Assembly (NCBI GenBank): GCA_964352025.1
Contig: CAYGPZ010000004.1
Span: 62,001 to 126,000 of the forward strand
DNA length: 64,000 nt
DNA from: Hirschia sp964352025
GTDB taxonomy: Bacteria > Pseudomonadota > Alphaproteobacteria > Caulobacterales > Hyphomonadaceae
Reading direction: 5' to 3'
Shown here: positions 1-8,862 of the stretch, one piece after another
Numbering within the stretch: position 1 is the stretch's first letter
Layout of the letters: every line of letters starts with the position of its first letter
Made by a program: the position numbers and the translations under genes
Notes under the pieces: generated by a model
What the model was told of the DNA's origin: nothing
The model's input: the letters and a program-made list of their open reading frames with translations, nothing else
The model's database searches: none

Positions 1-285
1 CTGCGTAACTTCCCGGCGGTCGATCGCGACTAATTCTTCATCAGTCTTACCATGATACGTATACTGCCATTGCGGTCTATCGGAATGCTTCTCCATAAAT
101 TCGGTCATGTTGAGATAGACCAAACCCAACGCAGCATTTGGCGTAACTGATAATCCTGCGCCTACTTCGCCCAATTGAGGGGATTGTTCAAACAAACAAA
201 CATTTCGTCCCTGCTTAAGTAGCCCCAAAGCAAGGGATAATCCGCCAATTCCGCCGCCTACAATGCCAATACGTTTTTTCATCAT
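1..285 (-). CDS. FAD-dependent monooxygenase, N-terminal part (cut by window edge)
   Basis: This is the first 95 codons of a flavoprotein running off the left edge; I read it from the sequence itself. The protein begins MMKKRIGIVGGGIGGLSLAL, a Rossmann dinucleotide-binding turn (GGGIGG), then an acidic end of the second strand (FEQ) and GAGLSVTPNA, as in salicylate-hydroxylase and 6-hydroxynicotinate-3-monooxygenase-like group A flavin monooxygenases. The role would be NAD(P)H- and FAD-dependent ring hydroxylation in the cytoplasm. Two adjacent ATG codons (285 and 282) can start it. It is divergent from the MFS carrier at 442, which suggests a shared promoter region. The substrate cannot be told from the fragment. 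Confidence 0.85.
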   Translation of the reverse strand, partial: MMKKRIGIVGGGIGGLSLALGLLKQGRNVCLFEQSPQLGEVGAGLSVTPNAALGLVYLNMTEFMEKHSDRPQWQYTYHGKTDEELVAIDRREVTQ

Positions 286-441
286 GTTTTCAATTTAAGC
301 GTCTTTACGGAAACTCGAAAGAGGTCAAACATCGTTACAAATTAAATGATCGCCCAGTGATCAAGAAAATGAAGAATGAGCAACAATCTTTCGATCAGCT
401 ATCGTTATTTAAACGCTTGAAAACAGTCAGGGTAAGAAACA

Positions 442-1809
442 ATGTCTGCATCAAAACCCAATTCAAATTCATCGTTTAAACTTGGCGGCCCCTATGCATG
501 GTGCGTCGTGTTTATATTATGTATCACGTCTATCGTTGGGTATGTAGACAGGCAGATTATCAACCTTCTTATTGATCCTATTAAAGCAGACCTAGGTATA
601 AACGATACTCAAATAGGCCTATTACAAGGCTTTTCATTTGTTTTGCTCTATGCGGTGTTTGCGATTCCAGTTGCATGGCTGGCGGATTATGGTCGTCGAA
701 CAACGGTTATAATCGTTGGAATAATTTGTTGGTCACTCGCAACTTTCTCATGCGGATTAGCAACGACATTTGCCCTGCTCTTTCTCGCTCGCACGTTTGT
801 AGGCCTTGGTGAAGTAACTCTAGCACCGTCGGGTTATTCCCTCATCGGAGATTATTTTCCCAAAGAAAAAGTCGGGCTTGCCATTAGCCTATTCACTGGA
901 TCAGGATTTTTAGGTTCAGGGCTTGCCTATATGATAGGTGGCGCAATCGTTGGTGCCCTTAGCAAGCAGGACCTTTATGTCCTTCCTTTGCTTGGAACGG
1001 TAAAGACTTGGCAACTTGTATTTATGGTCGTTGCAATACCGGGCCTATTGCTGGCTCTCTTAATGTTGCTTGTTAAAGAACCACCACGCCAATCGCTGCT
1101 TTCAAATGATGTCGCCACGACAAGTATGCGCGAATCCTTCGTTGCTTTATCCAAACATATTTTTGCCAATGCGAGGCTATTTTCTGGCTTGTTCTTTGGC
1201 TTCTCTCTAATGGCGGCAGCCACTTACGCTATCGTTAGCTGGACGCCGGCCTTCATGACAAGAACATATGGATGGCTTCCCGAACAAGTTGGCGCAAGCT
1301 TTGGGTTAGTCTTAATGCTGTCCAGCTCAGGCGGAGTATTCTTCGGGGGAGCAATTGCTTCTATTCTTATGAAACGTGGCGTTCACAGTGCGAACCTACT
1401 CGTTGCTTTGAGCGCAGCAATAGCCGCAATAGGATTTGCAATTGCCTTTCCGCTAGCATCATCGGGACATATAGCGCTGACCCTTTTAGCCCCGACACTA
1501 TTTTTCGCAGCAATGCCATTTGGTTGCGGAACGGCGACTTTTCCTCTTGTTGCCCCTAACAGATTAAGAGCGCAAATAGTCGCTGTATACTTGTTGATTG
1601 CAAACTTGGTCGGCCTTACACTTGGGCCAACAGGAGTTGGGCTAGTGACTGATTTTGTTTTCCAAGACGAAACAAAAATCAATCTTTCACTCTCTATAGT
1701 CGCTCCGATATTACTCCTGCTTGGTGCTCTTGTCGCAACGATTGCGATTAAGCCCTACAGAAATATCATATCAGGTGCGGACGATGCATCTCCACTAGGC
1801 GATCATTAA
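442..1809 (+). CDS. MFS transporter (spinster-like subfamily)
   Basis: A 455-residue inner-membrane carrier with about 12 hydrophobic segments. YVDRQ (residues 34-38) at the end of TM1 and the loop 2-3 motif ADYGRR (81-86) are typical of the major facilitator superfamily. The YVDRQ start and the long LLQGFSF segment resemble the spinster-like MFS proteins common beside TonB receptors and catabolic genes in sphingomonads and Caulobacterales. ATG at 442 follows AGGG with usable spacing. It lies upstream of an aldehyde dehydrogenase on the same strand and probably imports the substrate or an intermediate of the island. The substrate is unknown. Confidence 0.88.
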   Translation: MSASKPNSNSSFKLGGPYAWCVVFILCITSIVGYVDRQIINLLIDPIKADLGINDTQIGLLQGFSFVLLYAVFAIPVAWLADYGRRTTVIIVGIICWSLATFSCGLATTFALLFLARTFVGLGEVTLAPSGYSLIGDYFPKEKVGLAISLFTGSGFLGSGLAYMIGGAIVGALSKQDLYVLPLLGTVKTWQLVFMVVAIPGLLLALLMLLVKEPPRQSLLSNDVATTSMRESFVALSKHIFANARLFSGLFFGFSLMAAATYAIVSWTPAFMTRTYGWLPEQVGASFGLVLMLSSSGGVFFGGAIASILMKRGVHSANLLVALSAAIAAIGFAIAFPLASSGHIALTLLAPTLFFAAMPFGCGTATFPLVAPNRLRAQIVAVYLLIANLVGLTLGPTGVGLVTDFVFQDETKINLSLSIVAPILLLLGALVATIAIKPYRNIISGADDASPLGDH

Positions 1810-1824
1810 TCGGGCTAAGGCTAC

Positions 1825-1838
1825 GTCCCTTAAGGGAC
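1825..1838. promoter_or_regulatory. Perfect 14-bp palindrome GTCCCTTAAGGGAC
   Basis: A 7+7 bp inverted repeat without a spacer, flanked by CGGG (1811-1814) and CCCG (1840-1843), which would extend a hairpin. It lies in the 76-bp gap between the MFS gene and the aldehyde dehydrogenase. There is no T-run behind it, so an operator is as likely as an RNA processing or terminator hairpin. Confidence 0.4.
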
Positions 1839-1885
1839 ACCCGTATAGTAATTGAGTATCCACGAATTCATGCAGAGGCACGTTC

Positions 1886-3367
1886 ATGTCAATTATCGAA
1901 ATTCCACAATCTACTTCCAAGTTTTTAGACAAATCTCACGTGCATTTCATAAATGGAGAACCAACATCTTCTTCTGCAGCGGGAAGTATTGATGTCCGAA
2001 ACCCGTCGAATGGAAAAGTCATCTCGTCTATTTCAGACGCCACAAAAGTTGACGTAGATTCAGCAGTTAGTTCAGCAAGAACAGCATTTGAAAGCGCAGA
2101 GTGGCGAGACATGAAACCGTCTGCTCGCGCGGGCCTAATAAACAGGCTTGCTGATCTTTTGGAAGAAAATGCCGATGAACTCGCAATGCTGGAGTCATTG
2201 GACGGTGGTAAACCTATTTCGCTTGCAAAACCTGTCGATGTTATGGCGACTGTCGGTGCCTTTCGTTACTATGCGGGATGGGCCGATAAAATTCACGGAA
2301 CGACAAATTCTGTAAACATGCAGGGCGATAATCACGCATTTACCTTGAAAGAAGCTGTAGGTGTGGCCGCTCTTATTGTTCCTTGGAACTTCCCACTAGT
2401 TATGGCTGGCATGAAGCTAGCCCCTGCTTTGGCTGCAGGATGCGCATGCGTACTCAAGCCAGCGGAGGACACATCGCTTACTGCCCTTAGACTGGGTGAA
2501 TTGGCCATTGAAGCAGGTTTCCCAGCAGGTATATTGAACATCGTAACAGGCTACGGGCACAATGCTGGCCAAATGTTAGCTGAGCACCCTGATGTAGATA
2601 AAGTTGCGTTCACCGGGTCTACAGCAACCGGTAAAAAGATCGCTGCAGCGGCGACGGGTAACCTTAAGAAAGTCACACTTGAACTAGGCGGAAAATCTCC
2701 AAACATTATATTTGCAGATGCCGACCTCGCAAAAGCCATACCTGCATCTGCGATGGGAATTTTCTTCAATAGCGGGCAAGTCTGTACAGCCGTATCTCGT
2801 ATTTACGCTCACTCTTCGGTCTATGATCAAGTCGTTGAAGGTATTTCCAACGTCGCTCAAAATCTTAAAGTTGGCCAAAGCCAAGATACAGACGTTGTCT
2901 TGGGTCCACTCATTTCACAACGTCAACTTGAGCGGGTTTCTTCCTACATTGAAACTGGAAAAAACGAAGGCGGTGAAGTCGTGTATGGCGGCCAGCAAAT
3001 CGGTGACGAAGGCTATTTCATGTCTCCAACCGTCATTGGAAATGTAAATAACAGCATGACAGTAGTCCGTGAAGAAATATTCGGACCAGTCGTAGTCGCG
3101 CAGAAATTTGATGATTTCGATGAAGTAATCGCGTTAGCAAATGATACTGAATACGGTCTTTCCTCTTCTATTTGGACGAAAGATATTTCTACTGCTCATC
3201 AGGCCGCGCGTAAAATCAAAGCTGGACAAGTTGGCATCAACACAGCTGCAGTCGCTGACTGGGATCTGCCTATCGGTGGATATAAGCAATCAGGTTGGGG
3301 TCGTGAAAATGGGTTTGATGGCCTAAGTAATTACCTGCAAACCAAAGCAGTTGTCGCTCAGATTTAG
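1886..3367 (+). CDS. NAD(P)-dependent aldehyde dehydrogenase
   Basis: A 493-residue soluble enzyme of the ALDH superfamily that oxidises an aldehyde to a carboxylate. The cofactor segment PWNFP is at 166-170 and FTGSTATG at 242-249; the general base Glu266 sits in LELGGKSP and the catalytic nucleophile Cys300 in GQVC. The length is normal for betaine/aryl aldehyde dehydrogenases. ATG at 1886 has GAGG seven bases upstream. It heads a tight operon with the hydrolase, cupin and cyclodeaminase-like genes (gap of 11 bp to the next gene). It is paralogous to the ALDH at 9969-11483. The specific aldehyde is unknown. Confidence 0.95.
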   Translation: MSIIEIPQSTSKFLDKSHVHFINGEPTSSSAAGSIDVRNPSNGKVISSISDATKVDVDSAVSSARTAFESAEWRDMKPSARAGLINRLADLLEENADELAMLESLDGGKPISLAKPVDVMATVGAFRYYAGWADKIHGTTNSVNMQGDNHAFTLKEAVGVAALIVPWNFPLVMAGMKLAPALAAGCACVLKPAEDTSLTALRLGELAIEAGFPAGILNIVTGYGHNAGQMLAEHPDVDKVAFTGSTATGKKIAAAATGNLKKVTLELGGKSPNIIFADADLAKAIPASAMGIFFNSGQVCTAVSRIYAHSSVYDQVVEGISNVAQNLKVGQSQDTDVVLGPLISQRQLERVSSYIETGKNEGGEVVYGGQQIGDEGYFMSPTVIGNVNNSMTVVREEIFGPVVVAQKFDDFDEVIALANDTEYGLSSSIWTKDISTAHQAARKIKAGQVGINTAAVADWDLPIGGYKQSGWGRENGFDGLSNYLQTKAVVAQI

Positions 3368-3378
3368 GAGTAGCAATT

Positions 3379-4179
3379 GTGAAATACGATATTGGTGATG
3401 CAGAAATCTTCACAAAGACGCTCGGCGAAGGTGAACCACTACTCCTTGTTGCTGGATTAGGTGGTCGACACCAATTCTGGCAAAAACAGGCCGAGAGCTT
3501 TGCAAAACATTTTAAAGTCATTTTGCACGATCATAGAGGTGTCGGTTTCTCAACTCCAGATAAGGTCGTTTTGGGCGCCGAGCACATGGCAGATGACCTC
3601 ATCAAACTGATGGATGCGATGGGGGTGGAGAAAGCGCATTTGGTGGGTCATTCTACTGGCGGTGCTATTGGTCAACACATTGCGCTAAAGGCTCCCGACC
3701 GGATTGATAAATTAGTTTTATCCAGTAGCTGGGCTGGACCCGATGCTTACTTTCAACATCTCTTTCAGACGAGAAGACAAGTTCTTATCTCATGTGGCCC
3801 TGAAGCCTATCTTACAATGGGTACTTACTTAGCTACCCCGGCATGGCACCTACAAGGAACAATGAATTCATCACATTCTTTTCTGTCGGATCGGATGGAT
3901 GCCTTTCCTGGATTAGAAGTAGAACTCAGCCGCCTATCAGCTGTGATGTCTCATGATTTGAGATCTCGTGTGCATTCAATTGATCGCGAAACACTGGTCA
4001 TAGGTGCAATGGATGATCAGATAACGCCTTTTGGATTTTCTGAAGAATTGGCGTCCCGTATTCCCAACGCAAAGCTTATCAAACTCGATCGCGGCGGCCA
4101 CTTCTGCCCCATGGCTAATACGCGAGCCTATAATTCCGCGATTTTAAAATTTTTACGTACTCAAAAGGAAAAGAAATGA
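3379..4179 (+). CDS. Alpha/beta-fold hydrolase (RutD / enol-lactonase / NicD-like)
   Basis: A 266-residue single-domain alpha/beta hydrolase. The nucleophile elbow is GHSTGG with Ser92; the oxyanion loop is near GLGG (27-30); an acid is offered by Asp212/213 in MDDQITP; the catalytic His is His241 in GGHFCP. The start is GTG at 3379 with AGGAG eight bases upstream. The length and motifs match 3-oxoadipate enol-lactonase, aminoacrylate hydrolase RutD and N-formylmaleamate deformylase NicD, which cannot be separated by eye. It overlaps the next gene by ATGA. In this context it probably hydrolyses an amide, enol lactone or formamide formed after ring opening; that is an inference. Confidence 0.88.
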   Translation: MKYDIGDAEIFTKTLGEGEPLLLVAGLGGRHQFWQKQAESFAKHFKVILHDHRGVGFSTPDKVVLGAEHMADDLIKLMDAMGVEKAHLVGHSTGGAIGQHIALKAPDRIDKLVLSSSWAGPDAYFQHLFQTRRQVLISCGPEAYLTMGTYLATPAWHLQGTMNSSHSFLSDRMDAFPGLEVELSRLSAVMSHDLRSRVHSIDRETLVIGAMDDQITPFGFSEELASRIPNAKLIKLDRGGHFCPMANTRAYNSAILKFLRTQKEKK

Positions 4180-4658
4180 CAAAAACACGTTCACTCGTCA
4201 TTGGTCCTGATGAAGGCGAATCTTGGTGGCAGCCAATGCCATCAAGAGGTTATGTCACAACTTACATAACACCTGAAGAAAACCCCTATCACGACTTCAG
4301 CTCCGGAATTCAAGTTCTCCCTCCGGGATGCGAAGTCCGCGAACATGGACATACAATAAACCATGAACTTATCTTTATTTATCAAGGTAATGGACAGGTC
4401 ATTATCAACGGTGAAGCTCAGGATATCGGCCCCGGTTCTACAGTGATGTTCGCCGACCAAGACAAACACATTGTAAGAAACACAGGAACAGAAGATTTAC
4501 ATATGTTCTGGGTGTTTATGCCTCCGCGTTTAGAGGAATGGTTCAGAGCTATTGGCAAACCTAGAATGCCGAATGACGACAAAATGCCAGATCCGTTCCC
4601 GCGTCCTGACAATACAGAAGACGCTATGATTTTTCAGAGGTTTGTGGGTAAAAAATGA
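4176..4658 (+). CDS. Single-domain cupin protein
   Basis: A 160-residue protein with one cupin barrel. Motif 1 supplies metal ligands His57, His59 and Glu64 (EHGHTINHELIF) and motif 2 supplies His98 (DQDKHIV), so the four-residue metal site is complete. Such proteins act as isomerases, small dioxygenases or sensors; no closer assignment is justified. It overlaps the hydrolase upstream (4176-4179) and the cyclodeaminase-like gene downstream (4655-4658) by four bases, so it is translationally coupled to both. Because no other ring-cleavage dioxygenase is visible nearby, it is a candidate for that step, but this is speculation. Confidence 0.85.
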   Translation: MTKTRSLVIGPDEGESWWQPMPSRGYVTTYITPEENPYHDFSSGIQVLPPGCEVREHGHTINHELIFIYQGNGQVIINGEAQDIGPGSTVMFADQDKHIVRNTGTEDLHMFWVFMPPRLEEWFRAIGKPRMPNDDKMPDPFPRPDNTEDAMIFQRFVGKK

Positions 4659-5656
4659 AGATCATAACTGAATCAATGGTCGAAACACATCTCACGATGA
4701 AGATGTGTATTGAAGCAATGCGCAACGCAATGATTGCTGTTTCAAATAACGAAACAACGCTCCCAATTCGTCAGTTCATGCCTATCCCAGATACCCAAGG
4801 CAAAATGGCGATCATGCCGGGTACCATAGCAACGCCAAATTGTTTCGGCATCAAACTCGTGTGCAAATACATACGAGAGCCTGGTAGCCCGTATGGAACA
4901 CATGTTGGAATGGTTTTGGTTTTCGATTCTGAAAAGGGTCTTCCTTTAGCTATGATTGAAGGATCATCCCTAACGGCGATCCGAACTGCAGCGGCAAGCG
5001 CATTAGCTACCGATCTATTGGCGAATAAAGATATTGAAACTCTGACCATTCTGGGGTGTGGCGAACAAGCGCGTCGACATATCCACGCGATGCTTGCGGT
5101 AAGATCTCCGAAAAACATTCTTGTTTGGGGGCGCGATCATGAAAAGGCTTCCTCTTTCGCTGACTCCGTCAGTAAAGAGATTAATCAACCAGTCAAGGCC
5201 TATAAACAGGCATCAGATGCAGTTAAACTAGCTGACTTAATATGTACGACAACATCTTCCCCCACTCCAATACTTAAAGGACAGTGGATAAAAGATGGTA
5301 CGCATATCAATCTTGTCGGGGCAGCAATTCCCTCAAGTGCAGAAGCAGACCAAGATGTTGTAACACGCAGCAGGTTTGTCGTTGATTATAGACCCGCAGC
5401 GCTTGCTGCTGCTGGAGAACTATTAAACGCTATCAAGGAAGGTGCGGTCAGCGAGGATCATATCGCCGCAGAGATTGGAGAAATTGCAAACGGAAAAATT
5501 GTGGGCAGAGAAAATGAAAATCAAATCACTGTTTACAAATCTCTTGGTGTCTCCGCTCAAGACCTAGCTGCAAGCCACATTCTATACCAAAACGCCGTTG
5601 ATAAAGGGTTTGGTATAGATATTGATATGATGGATCACCCTGCAAAATCTTTATAA
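4655..5656 (+). CDS. Ornithine cyclodeaminase / mu-crystallin family protein
   Basis: A 333-residue NAD(P)-dependent enzyme. It shows the family's substrate-site lysine near Lys67 (FGIKLV), the SLTAIRTAAASA segment, the dinucleotide turn GCGEQA (134-139) and the C-terminal GR..NQITVYKSLG signature. Members include ornithine cyclodeaminase, ketimine reductase and alanine or tauropine-type dehydrogenases; they reduce cyclic imines or deaminate amino acids. It is the last gene of the 1886-5656 operon and overlaps the cupin by four bases and the convergent lyase-fold gene by 22 bp. In an N-heterocycle route it could act on a cyclic imine product (inference). Confidence 0.9.
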   Translation: MKIITESMVETHLTMKMCIEAMRNAMIAVSNNETTLPIRQFMPIPDTQGKMAIMPGTIATPNCFGIKLVCKYIREPGSPYGTHVGMVLVFDSEKGLPLAMIEGSSLTAIRTAAASALATDLLANKDIETLTILGCGEQARRHIHAMLAVRSPKNILVWGRDHEKASSFADSVSKEINQPVKAYKQASDAVKLADLICTTTSSPTPILKGQWIKDGTHINLVGAAIPSSAEADQDVVTRSRFVVDYRPAALAAAGELLNAIKEGAVSEDHIAAEIGEIANGKIVGRENENQITVYKSLGVSAQDLAASHILYQNAVDKGFGIDIDMMDHPAKSL

Positions 5657-6495
5657 CGATCGATTATTTCTGGTGTTCCCAATAAGCCATTTAGCTCTTT
5701 GGGTGTCATTTTTGTAGGACTATCTGGTGCCAAGGCCTGATCAGCTTTCAATTGAATTAAAGCTGACTTCATCGCAGCGACGCTTGATAAGATGGCATCT
5801 CCCGGGAAAAGCGCAATTGATACACCGATGTCTTCCAGCTGTTGAGCCGATCTAAAATCACCATCAGCGTGAAGAAGGTTATAAACAACTGGAACGCCAT
5901 CAGCGACCTCAACAATTGCTTTCATATCTTCGACAGTTTTTAGACCTTCTGCAAATAGAACATCTGCACCTGCTTCACGATATAGACCAACCCGGTCCAC
6001 AGTAGCCGATAAAGGTTCTGAAAATGGCGAGTCAGTACGTGCACTTATTAAAGTTGTACTTCTTCGACTATCTACGAGTGCTCTAATTTTATCAGCCATA
6101 ACTTCAGCAGACACTAAGGGGCGACCTTTTAAGTCATTCGCCGGATTAATTGGTAGCTGATCTTCAATTTGGATCGCCGCCGCACCCGCCTGCTCTAGCA
6201 CTCTTATTGTTCTTGTGGCGTGAACAGCATTTCCAAAACCACTATCCACATCTACCAAAACTGGAATTTGTATACGGTCGGTAACTCTAGCGCACGCATC
6301 CACAACTTCATTCATCGTTATGAGGCCTATATCTGGTCTACCCAATTGCGAGTAAGCCAACGCCGAACCTGACAGAAACACACTTTCAAATCCTGCCTGC
6401 TCAGCCAAAAGAGCTGATAAAGCATCATAAATTCCTGGTGCTGAAAGTATCTTGTTTTCTTTAAGACGTGATTTCAATTTTATTGATTGCGTCAT
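5635..6495 (-). CDS. Isocitrate lyase / PEP mutase superfamily protein
   Basis: A 286-residue TIM-barrel enzyme with the Mg-binding DVDSGFGN (82-89) and EDQLP (111-115) motifs of the PEP-mutase/isocitrate-lyase superfamily. The catalytic loop that in true lyases reads K(K/R)CGH is replaced by NPANDL at about 118-123, so the lyase cysteine is absent. This fits oxaloacetate-decarboxylase- or hydrolase-like members better than 2-methylisocitrate lyase. ATG at 6495 has AAAGG about eight bases upstream. It is the second gene of a two-gene operon, 11 bp behind the flavin oxidase. Its 3' end overlaps the convergent cyclodeaminase-like gene. The substrate is probably a C4-C6 oxo-acid (inference). Confidence 0.88.
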   Translation of the reverse strand: MTQSIKLKSRLKENKILSAPGIYDALSALLAEQAGFESVFLSGSALAYSQLGRPDIGLITMNEVVDACARVTDRIQIPVLVDVDSGFGNAVHATRTIRVLEQAGAAAIQIEDQLPINPANDLKGRPLVSAEVMADKIRALVDSRRSTTLISARTDSPFSEPLSATVDRVGLYREAGADVLFAEGLKTVEDMKAIVEVADGVPVVYNLLHADGDFRSAQQLEDIGVSIALFPGDAILSSVAAMKSALIQLKADQALAPDSPTKMTPKELNGLLGTPEIIDRYKDFAG

Positions 6496-6506
6496 GGATC
6501 AACCTT

Positions 6507-8093
6507 TTAGTTTTCTAAACCAAGCGCACCTGGATTTATTACATTATCGGGATCTAAAAGCATCTTTAGCTCTTTCAAAAAAGATGCATTTTGTTCTTCT
6601 CGTCCAGCCATATAGGGATAGAGTTTTCCTATCTGCATATGTACCGCGCCGTGCTGGTTCATTAAGTTGATAATTTCACCTTTTAGCGCCTCAATAAGAT
6701 CTCTAGCTTTTGGGTTGTCATCCGCATCAACATAAGATGCTGCGATAGCGTCTGGAGCCATTTCATGGTGGAAGCGATCGAGTTTATCTGACCAGTAAAA
6801 CACCGGTTCAAAGAGCAATCCATTTTTTCCTAAAGCGCTGCATATATCAGCAATCGTGATACCAGCTTCAGTCAGAGCTACCTGATGAGATTGAATTAAT
6901 TTCGAATAGGCTTGCTGAAAAGCTTCAATTTTTGACCACGGGAAAATGCCATGTATAGGCAATAATTTTCGTCCATCAAAGTGAGTAACAGGCAGATCTG
7001 GAAATAGATTTGAGCGCATCATCGAAATAGCTGCACTTGGTATCTCTTTGCCAAACGGCGCTACAATAGCCCTTAAGTTACGTTCCTTAAGCTGCAGCAT
7101 TTGATCATTATGTGCTTCAGCGAGAAAATGAGCTGTAAACTGAGCTTTTTCAAATACAGCGCGACCAGCTAACGCTATTTTCACCCCCCTTACTAAACCT
7201 CGTAAAGGATTGTGCGCTGTAGAAACTATCTGCCACAGTTTCTTCAAGTCTTCTGCGAGCCCTACCTTGCCTGAACGAAGTTCAGCAGTATTGGCATCCA
7301 TGCCGACAACAGCGCTGGGAAGGCTTGCCATAGCAGCTAGTCGAATACTGCGGCTCATCTCTTCAAAGCTCTCAAAGGCAAATGAGACGCCGCCAAGTGA
7401 ACTGGGCCGAGGTTCCGTTTTAAGAGTTATTGCCGTCTTTATTCCTAATGCACCTGCATCAGCGTTAAACAAAGCTGATACGTCCGGCCCATAAGGTCTA
7501 AAGTTAGGAAGATGGTCACTGATCGCATCTGAGCCGGTGTGCAGTATGTCACCTTTACCGGTGACTATCTCATAACTAAGGATTGCATCAGATGAGGTGC
7601 CATTGACGGTAGAACTGTTATTAGCAGTGCCCTGCGACATTGATCCGCCAATTGTTGCTTTTGATCCTGAAGCCGGCCCCCAAAATACCGCCCTCTGTCC
7701 GTGAGGCTTTAATGCTTCATCTAGTTCAGCCCAAGTACATCCACTCTCGACAGTTACGTATAAATCTTGAGGGTTTATTTCTCGAATTTTGTTTAAGCTT
7801 CGCATGTCTAGCAAAATTGCCTTGGCCTGCGATGGCAAAAAGGTATTCGAGTAGGACATTCCGCCGCCGCGCATGTGAATTGCTCGACCGGAATCTATGG
7901 CAAGCTTAACAATATCAACGACTTGCTCTCTAGAACTGGGCGCAACAACGATATCTGGCCGTTTGCCAGCCTCGTAAAGATCGCGTGCAAAAAAATCTCT
8001 TTCAGACACGTCGATTGAGATTTGATCTTCACCACAAATCTTACGTGTTTGGGATGCAAGTTCTTTGATTGTTGTTTTAGCGGATTTAGCCAC
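6507..8093 (-). CDS. FAD-linked oxidase (VAO/PCMH family)
   Basis: A 528-residue flavin oxidoreductase. The N-terminal PCMH-type FAD domain contains the pyrophosphate loop MRGGGMSYS (74-82) and a second glycine-rich stretch GATIGGSMSQG; the C-terminal half carries the substrate cap. The family includes vanillyl-alcohol oxidase, 4-cresol dehydrogenase, glycolate oxidase GlcD and D-lactate dehydrogenase. I cannot choose among these. The start is GTG at 8093 with AGGAG five bases upstream; the ATG just before it is in another frame. It is co-directional with the lyase-fold gene and divergent from the amidase at 8239. A role in oxidising an alcohol, hydroxy-acid or phenolic side chain is likely. 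Confidence 0.87.
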   Translation of the reverse strand: MAKSAKTTIKELASQTRKICGEDQISIDVSERDFFARDLYEAGKRPDIVVAPSSREQVVDIVKLAIDSGRAIHMRGGGMSYSNTFLPSQAKAILLDMRSLNKIREINPQDLYVTVESGCTWAELDEALKPHGQRAVFWGPASGSKATIGGSMSQGTANNSSTVNGTSSDAILSYEIVTGKGDILHTGSDAISDHLPNFRPYGPDVSALFNADAGALGIKTAITLKTEPRPSSLGGVSFAFESFEEMSRSIRLAAMASLPSAVVGMDANTAELRSGKVGLAEDLKKLWQIVSTAHNPLRGLVRGVKIALAGRAVFEKAQFTAHFLAEAHNDQMLQLKERNLRAIVAPFGKEIPSAAISMMRSNLFPDLPVTHFDGRKLLPIHGIFPWSKIEAFQQAYSKLIQSHQVALTEAGITIADICSALGKNGLLFEPVFYWSDKLDRFHHEMAPDAIAASYVDADDNPKARDLIEALKGEIINLMNQHGAVHMQIGKLYPYMAGREEQNASFLKELKMLLDPDNVINPGALGLEN

Positions 8094-8186
8094 ATCATCT
8101 CCTAAGGTATTATTTTACTTAAAACTTAGATTTGGCAACCGTCTATGTAGCGCTAATAAATAACCGCAGAACGGAGATCAGCTAGT

Positions 8187-8223
8187 AAGGAGGCACATTA
8201 AAACCAATTTCCTTATTCTTTGA
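8187..8223 (+). promoter_or_regulatory. Orphan strong Shine-Dalgarno with possible 8-codon leader
   Basis: AAGGAGG (8187-8193) is an ideal ribosome binding site, but no ATG, GTG or TTG follows it. Three bases later ATT (8197) opens eight codons closed by TGA at 8221-8223, 15 bp before the amidase ATG at 8239, which has its own AGGAG (8227-8231). It may be a leader peptide or a standby site; it may also be chance. Confidence 0.25.
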
Positions 8224-8238
8224 TTGAGGAGAATAAAA

Positions 8239-8862
8239 ATGACGGCTGAACTAGATAAAAATTACGAAAATGTATTCGATACAAATTTGAAGTTTGGCAA
8301 ACGCCCAGCGCTTCTTATGATTGATTTTGTTGAAGGATATTTCGATCCAGAGTGTAATCTTTATGCCGAGGTTGAAGATGCCCTTTCAAATGCCATAAGA
8401 ATACAATCAAAAGCGCGCGACGCCGGTATTCCAGTAATTTATACAAACGTGGTTTATCATCCAAGTATGATAAATGCTGGAAGGTTTTTTGAAAAAACTA
8501 AACCGTTAAAACATATGATTGAAGGCTCTAAATGGGGGGCTTGGCCAAAGGGACTTGTGCCAAGAGACGATGAGCTTGTCGTAAACAAGCAATACCCTAG
8601 CGCGTTTTTTGGAACATCGCTTTCGTCTACTCTAACGGCTATGGGAATAGATTGTGTTTTACTAACCGGACTGACCACAAGTGGATGCATTAGAGCAAGC
8701 TGTGTCGACGCCTGTTCTCATGGTTTTACAACTTTTGTTGTATCTGATGCGTGTGGAGATCGCCATTCGGCACCGCACGAAGCAAACCTATTTGATATGC
8801 AAGCAAAATATGCCCAAGTCGTTGACACTTCAGAAGCCATAAACCTCATAAACAAGCTTTAG
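8239..8862 (+). CDS. Isochorismatase-like cysteine hydrolase (amidase, NicF-like)
   Basis: A 207-residue cysteine hydrolase with a complete isochorismatase-family triad: Asp29 (MIDF), Lys117 (VVNKQYPSAF) and Cys150 (LTTSGCIRAS). The C-terminal SDACGDRHSAPHEANLFDMQAKYA resembles N-carbamoylsarcosine amidase and maleamate amidase more than isochorismatase proper. The reaction is therefore probably hydrolysis of a small amide to acid plus ammonia. I start it at ATG 8239, which has AGGAG seven bases upstream, rather than at an in-frame TTG at 8224 that overlaps that ribosome site. It is monocistronic, divergent from the flavin oxidase and overlaps the convergent alcohol dehydrogenase by four bases. 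Confidence 0.92.
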   Translation: MTAELDKNYENVFDTNLKFGKRPALLMIDFVEGYFDPECNLYAEVEDALSNAIRIQSKARDAGIPVIYTNVVYHPSMINAGRFFEKTKPLKHMIEGSKWGAWPKGLVPRDDELVVNKQYPSAFFGTSLSSTLTAMGIDCVLLTGLTTSGCIRASCVDACSHGFTTFVVSDACGDRHSAPHEANLFDMQAKYAQVVDTSEAINLINKL

